A stretch of 6,043 bases of DNA. Source: Candidatus Muproteobacteria bacterium (GTDB taxonomy: Bacteria > Pseudomonadota > Gammaproteobacteria > Acidiferrobacterales > Sulfurifustaceae). A program made the translations under genes and the position numbers. The notes beneath the pieces were generated by a model. The model saw only the letters and a program-made list of their open reading frames with translations, was not told the DNA's origin and ran no database searches. The stretch is from NCBI GenBank assembly GCA_023266455.1, contig JAHFQD010000128.1, positions 1 through 6,043 of the forward strand. Direction: 5' to 3'. Below are positions 5,374 to 6,043 of the stretch, piece after piece (the stretch's first letter is position 1; each line of letters opens with the position of its first letter).

Positions 5374-6043
5374 TCAGCCGACGCTGCCGGGAATAACCGG
5401 CGTCGTGCGCTGTACATCCATGTTTTGCGCGCGATCGCGCAAGGCGTGATCCATCAACACTAACGCCAGCATCGCTTCGGCGATCGGCGTGGCGCGAATG
5501 CCAACGCAGGGATCGTGGCGACCGGTGGTGACAACGTCGACCGGATCGCCGTCGCGATTCACCGTCTGCCCCGGCAACCGAATACTGGACGTCGGCTTGA
5601 GCGCGATGCTGACGACAACGTCTTGTCCAGTGGAAATACCGCCGAGAATGCCGCCGGCGTTATTCGAGAGAAATCCGCGCGGCGTAATTTGATCGCGATG
5701 CTGCGTGCCTTTTTGTGCGATCGCGCCGAACCCAGCGCCGATCTCGACACCCTTCACAGCGTTAATGCTCATCATCGCAAGCGCGATGTCAGCGTCGAGG
5801 CGATCGAACACTGGTTCGCCCCAACCCACCGGCACCTTCGATGCAACGACGTTGATGCGCGCGCCGACGGAATCGCCCTCTTTGCGTAGCGCGTCCATAA
5901 AAGTTTCAAGCTCGACGACCTTCGCGGGATCGGGACAGAAAAACGCGTTGTTCTCGACTTCGTTCCAATCTTTCAATTCGAGCGCCAACGGCCCGAGCTG
6001 GGCCAAATAGCCGCGAATCTCGACGCCGTAGCGCAGGCGTAAC
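5374..6043 (-). CDS. aroC: Chorismate synthase, C-terminal part (5' end outside window)
   Basis: About 222 codons of the C-terminal part are visible; the frame is open to the window edge (…[15 protein letters not shown]…) and ends at TGA 5376-5374. The enzyme converts 5-enolpyruvylshikimate-3-phosphate to chorismate with reduced FMN, the last step of the shikimate pathway, in the cytoplasm. Diagnostic segments are [18 protein letters not shown], containing the active-site and FMN-binding loop, and [18 protein letters not shown], which matches the third chorismate synthase signature (R-H-D-P-C...E-A-M). The ending is [12 protein letters not shown] followed by a short IPGSVG tail. The [10 protein letters not shown] form is typical of gammaproteobacterial AroC. 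No truncation is seen at the 3' end. An internal TTG at 6006 lies inside the domain and is not the start. The transporter genes follow after 34 bases, so they probably share aroC's transcript. Confidence 0.97.
   Translation of the reverse strand, partial: LRLRYGVEIRGYLAQLGPLALELKDWNEVENNAFFCPDPAKVVELETFMDALRKEGDSVGARINVVASKVPVGWGEPVFDRLDADIALAMMSINAVKGVEIGAGFGAIAQKGTQHRDQITPRGFLSNNAGGILGGISTGQDVVVSIALKPTSSIRLPGQTVNRDGDPVDVVTTGRHDPCVGIRATPIAEAMLALVLMDHALRDRAQNMDVQRTTPVIPGSVG

Noticed and set aside
5340..5417. Upstream extension of the permease to 5417
   Set aside because: It would overlap the end of aroC and adds a basic, non-family N-terminus. ATG 5339 gives the standard length and opening residues.
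1..6043. Mobile elements, CRISPR, tRNA or rRNA
   Set aside because: No spaced direct repeats, terminal inverted repeats, transposase-like translations or tRNA-like cloverleaf was seen on reading both strands; nearly all bases are in assigned genes.

Overview
The window looks like chromosomal DNA of a gammaproteobacterium of moderate-to-high GC. The chorismate synthase C-terminus is of the E. coli/Pseudomonas type, the left edge carries a typical proteobacterial LysR C-terminus, and the centre holds a Gram-negative MCE/Mla-type lipid transport cluster. The genus cannot be named from this sequence. Genes are tightly packed, with no gene-free stretch over 50 bases.

Layout: positions 1-617 (+ strand) hold the tail of a LysR regulator and, overlapping its stop codon, a small helical protein of unknown function. 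At 614-617 transcription becomes convergent, and the two facing genes share a TTAG in which both stop codons lie. From 6043 down to 614 everything is on the minus strand, in transcription order: aroC (5' end outside the window), an MlaE-type permease, a degenerate MlaF-type ABC protein, an MlaD/MCE-domain protein, a TPR lipoprotein, a small four-helix membrane protein, and an HcaT-like MFS transporter. Gaps from aroC to the lipoprotein are 34, 1 and 4 bases, followed by an ATGA overlap, which strongly suggests one transcription unit. The last two genes follow at 42-base gaps.

Working together: the permease, ABC-like subunit, MCE protein and outer-membrane-type lipoprotein form a plausible inner-to-outer membrane lipid transport apparatus. 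The most striking point is the ABC-like subunit. It aligns without gaps, in the motif regions, to MlaF-type ATPases, yet every nucleotide-handling motif is replaced: Walker A, Q-loop, signature, catalytic glutamate and H-loop. The frame is nevertheless open and correctly placed between its partners. This looks like a maintained pseudo-ATPase in a reduced Mla-like system (no MlaB, and no MlaC seen in the window), with a TPR lipoprotein in the place where other MCE systems often carry a PqiC-type auxiliary lipoprotein.
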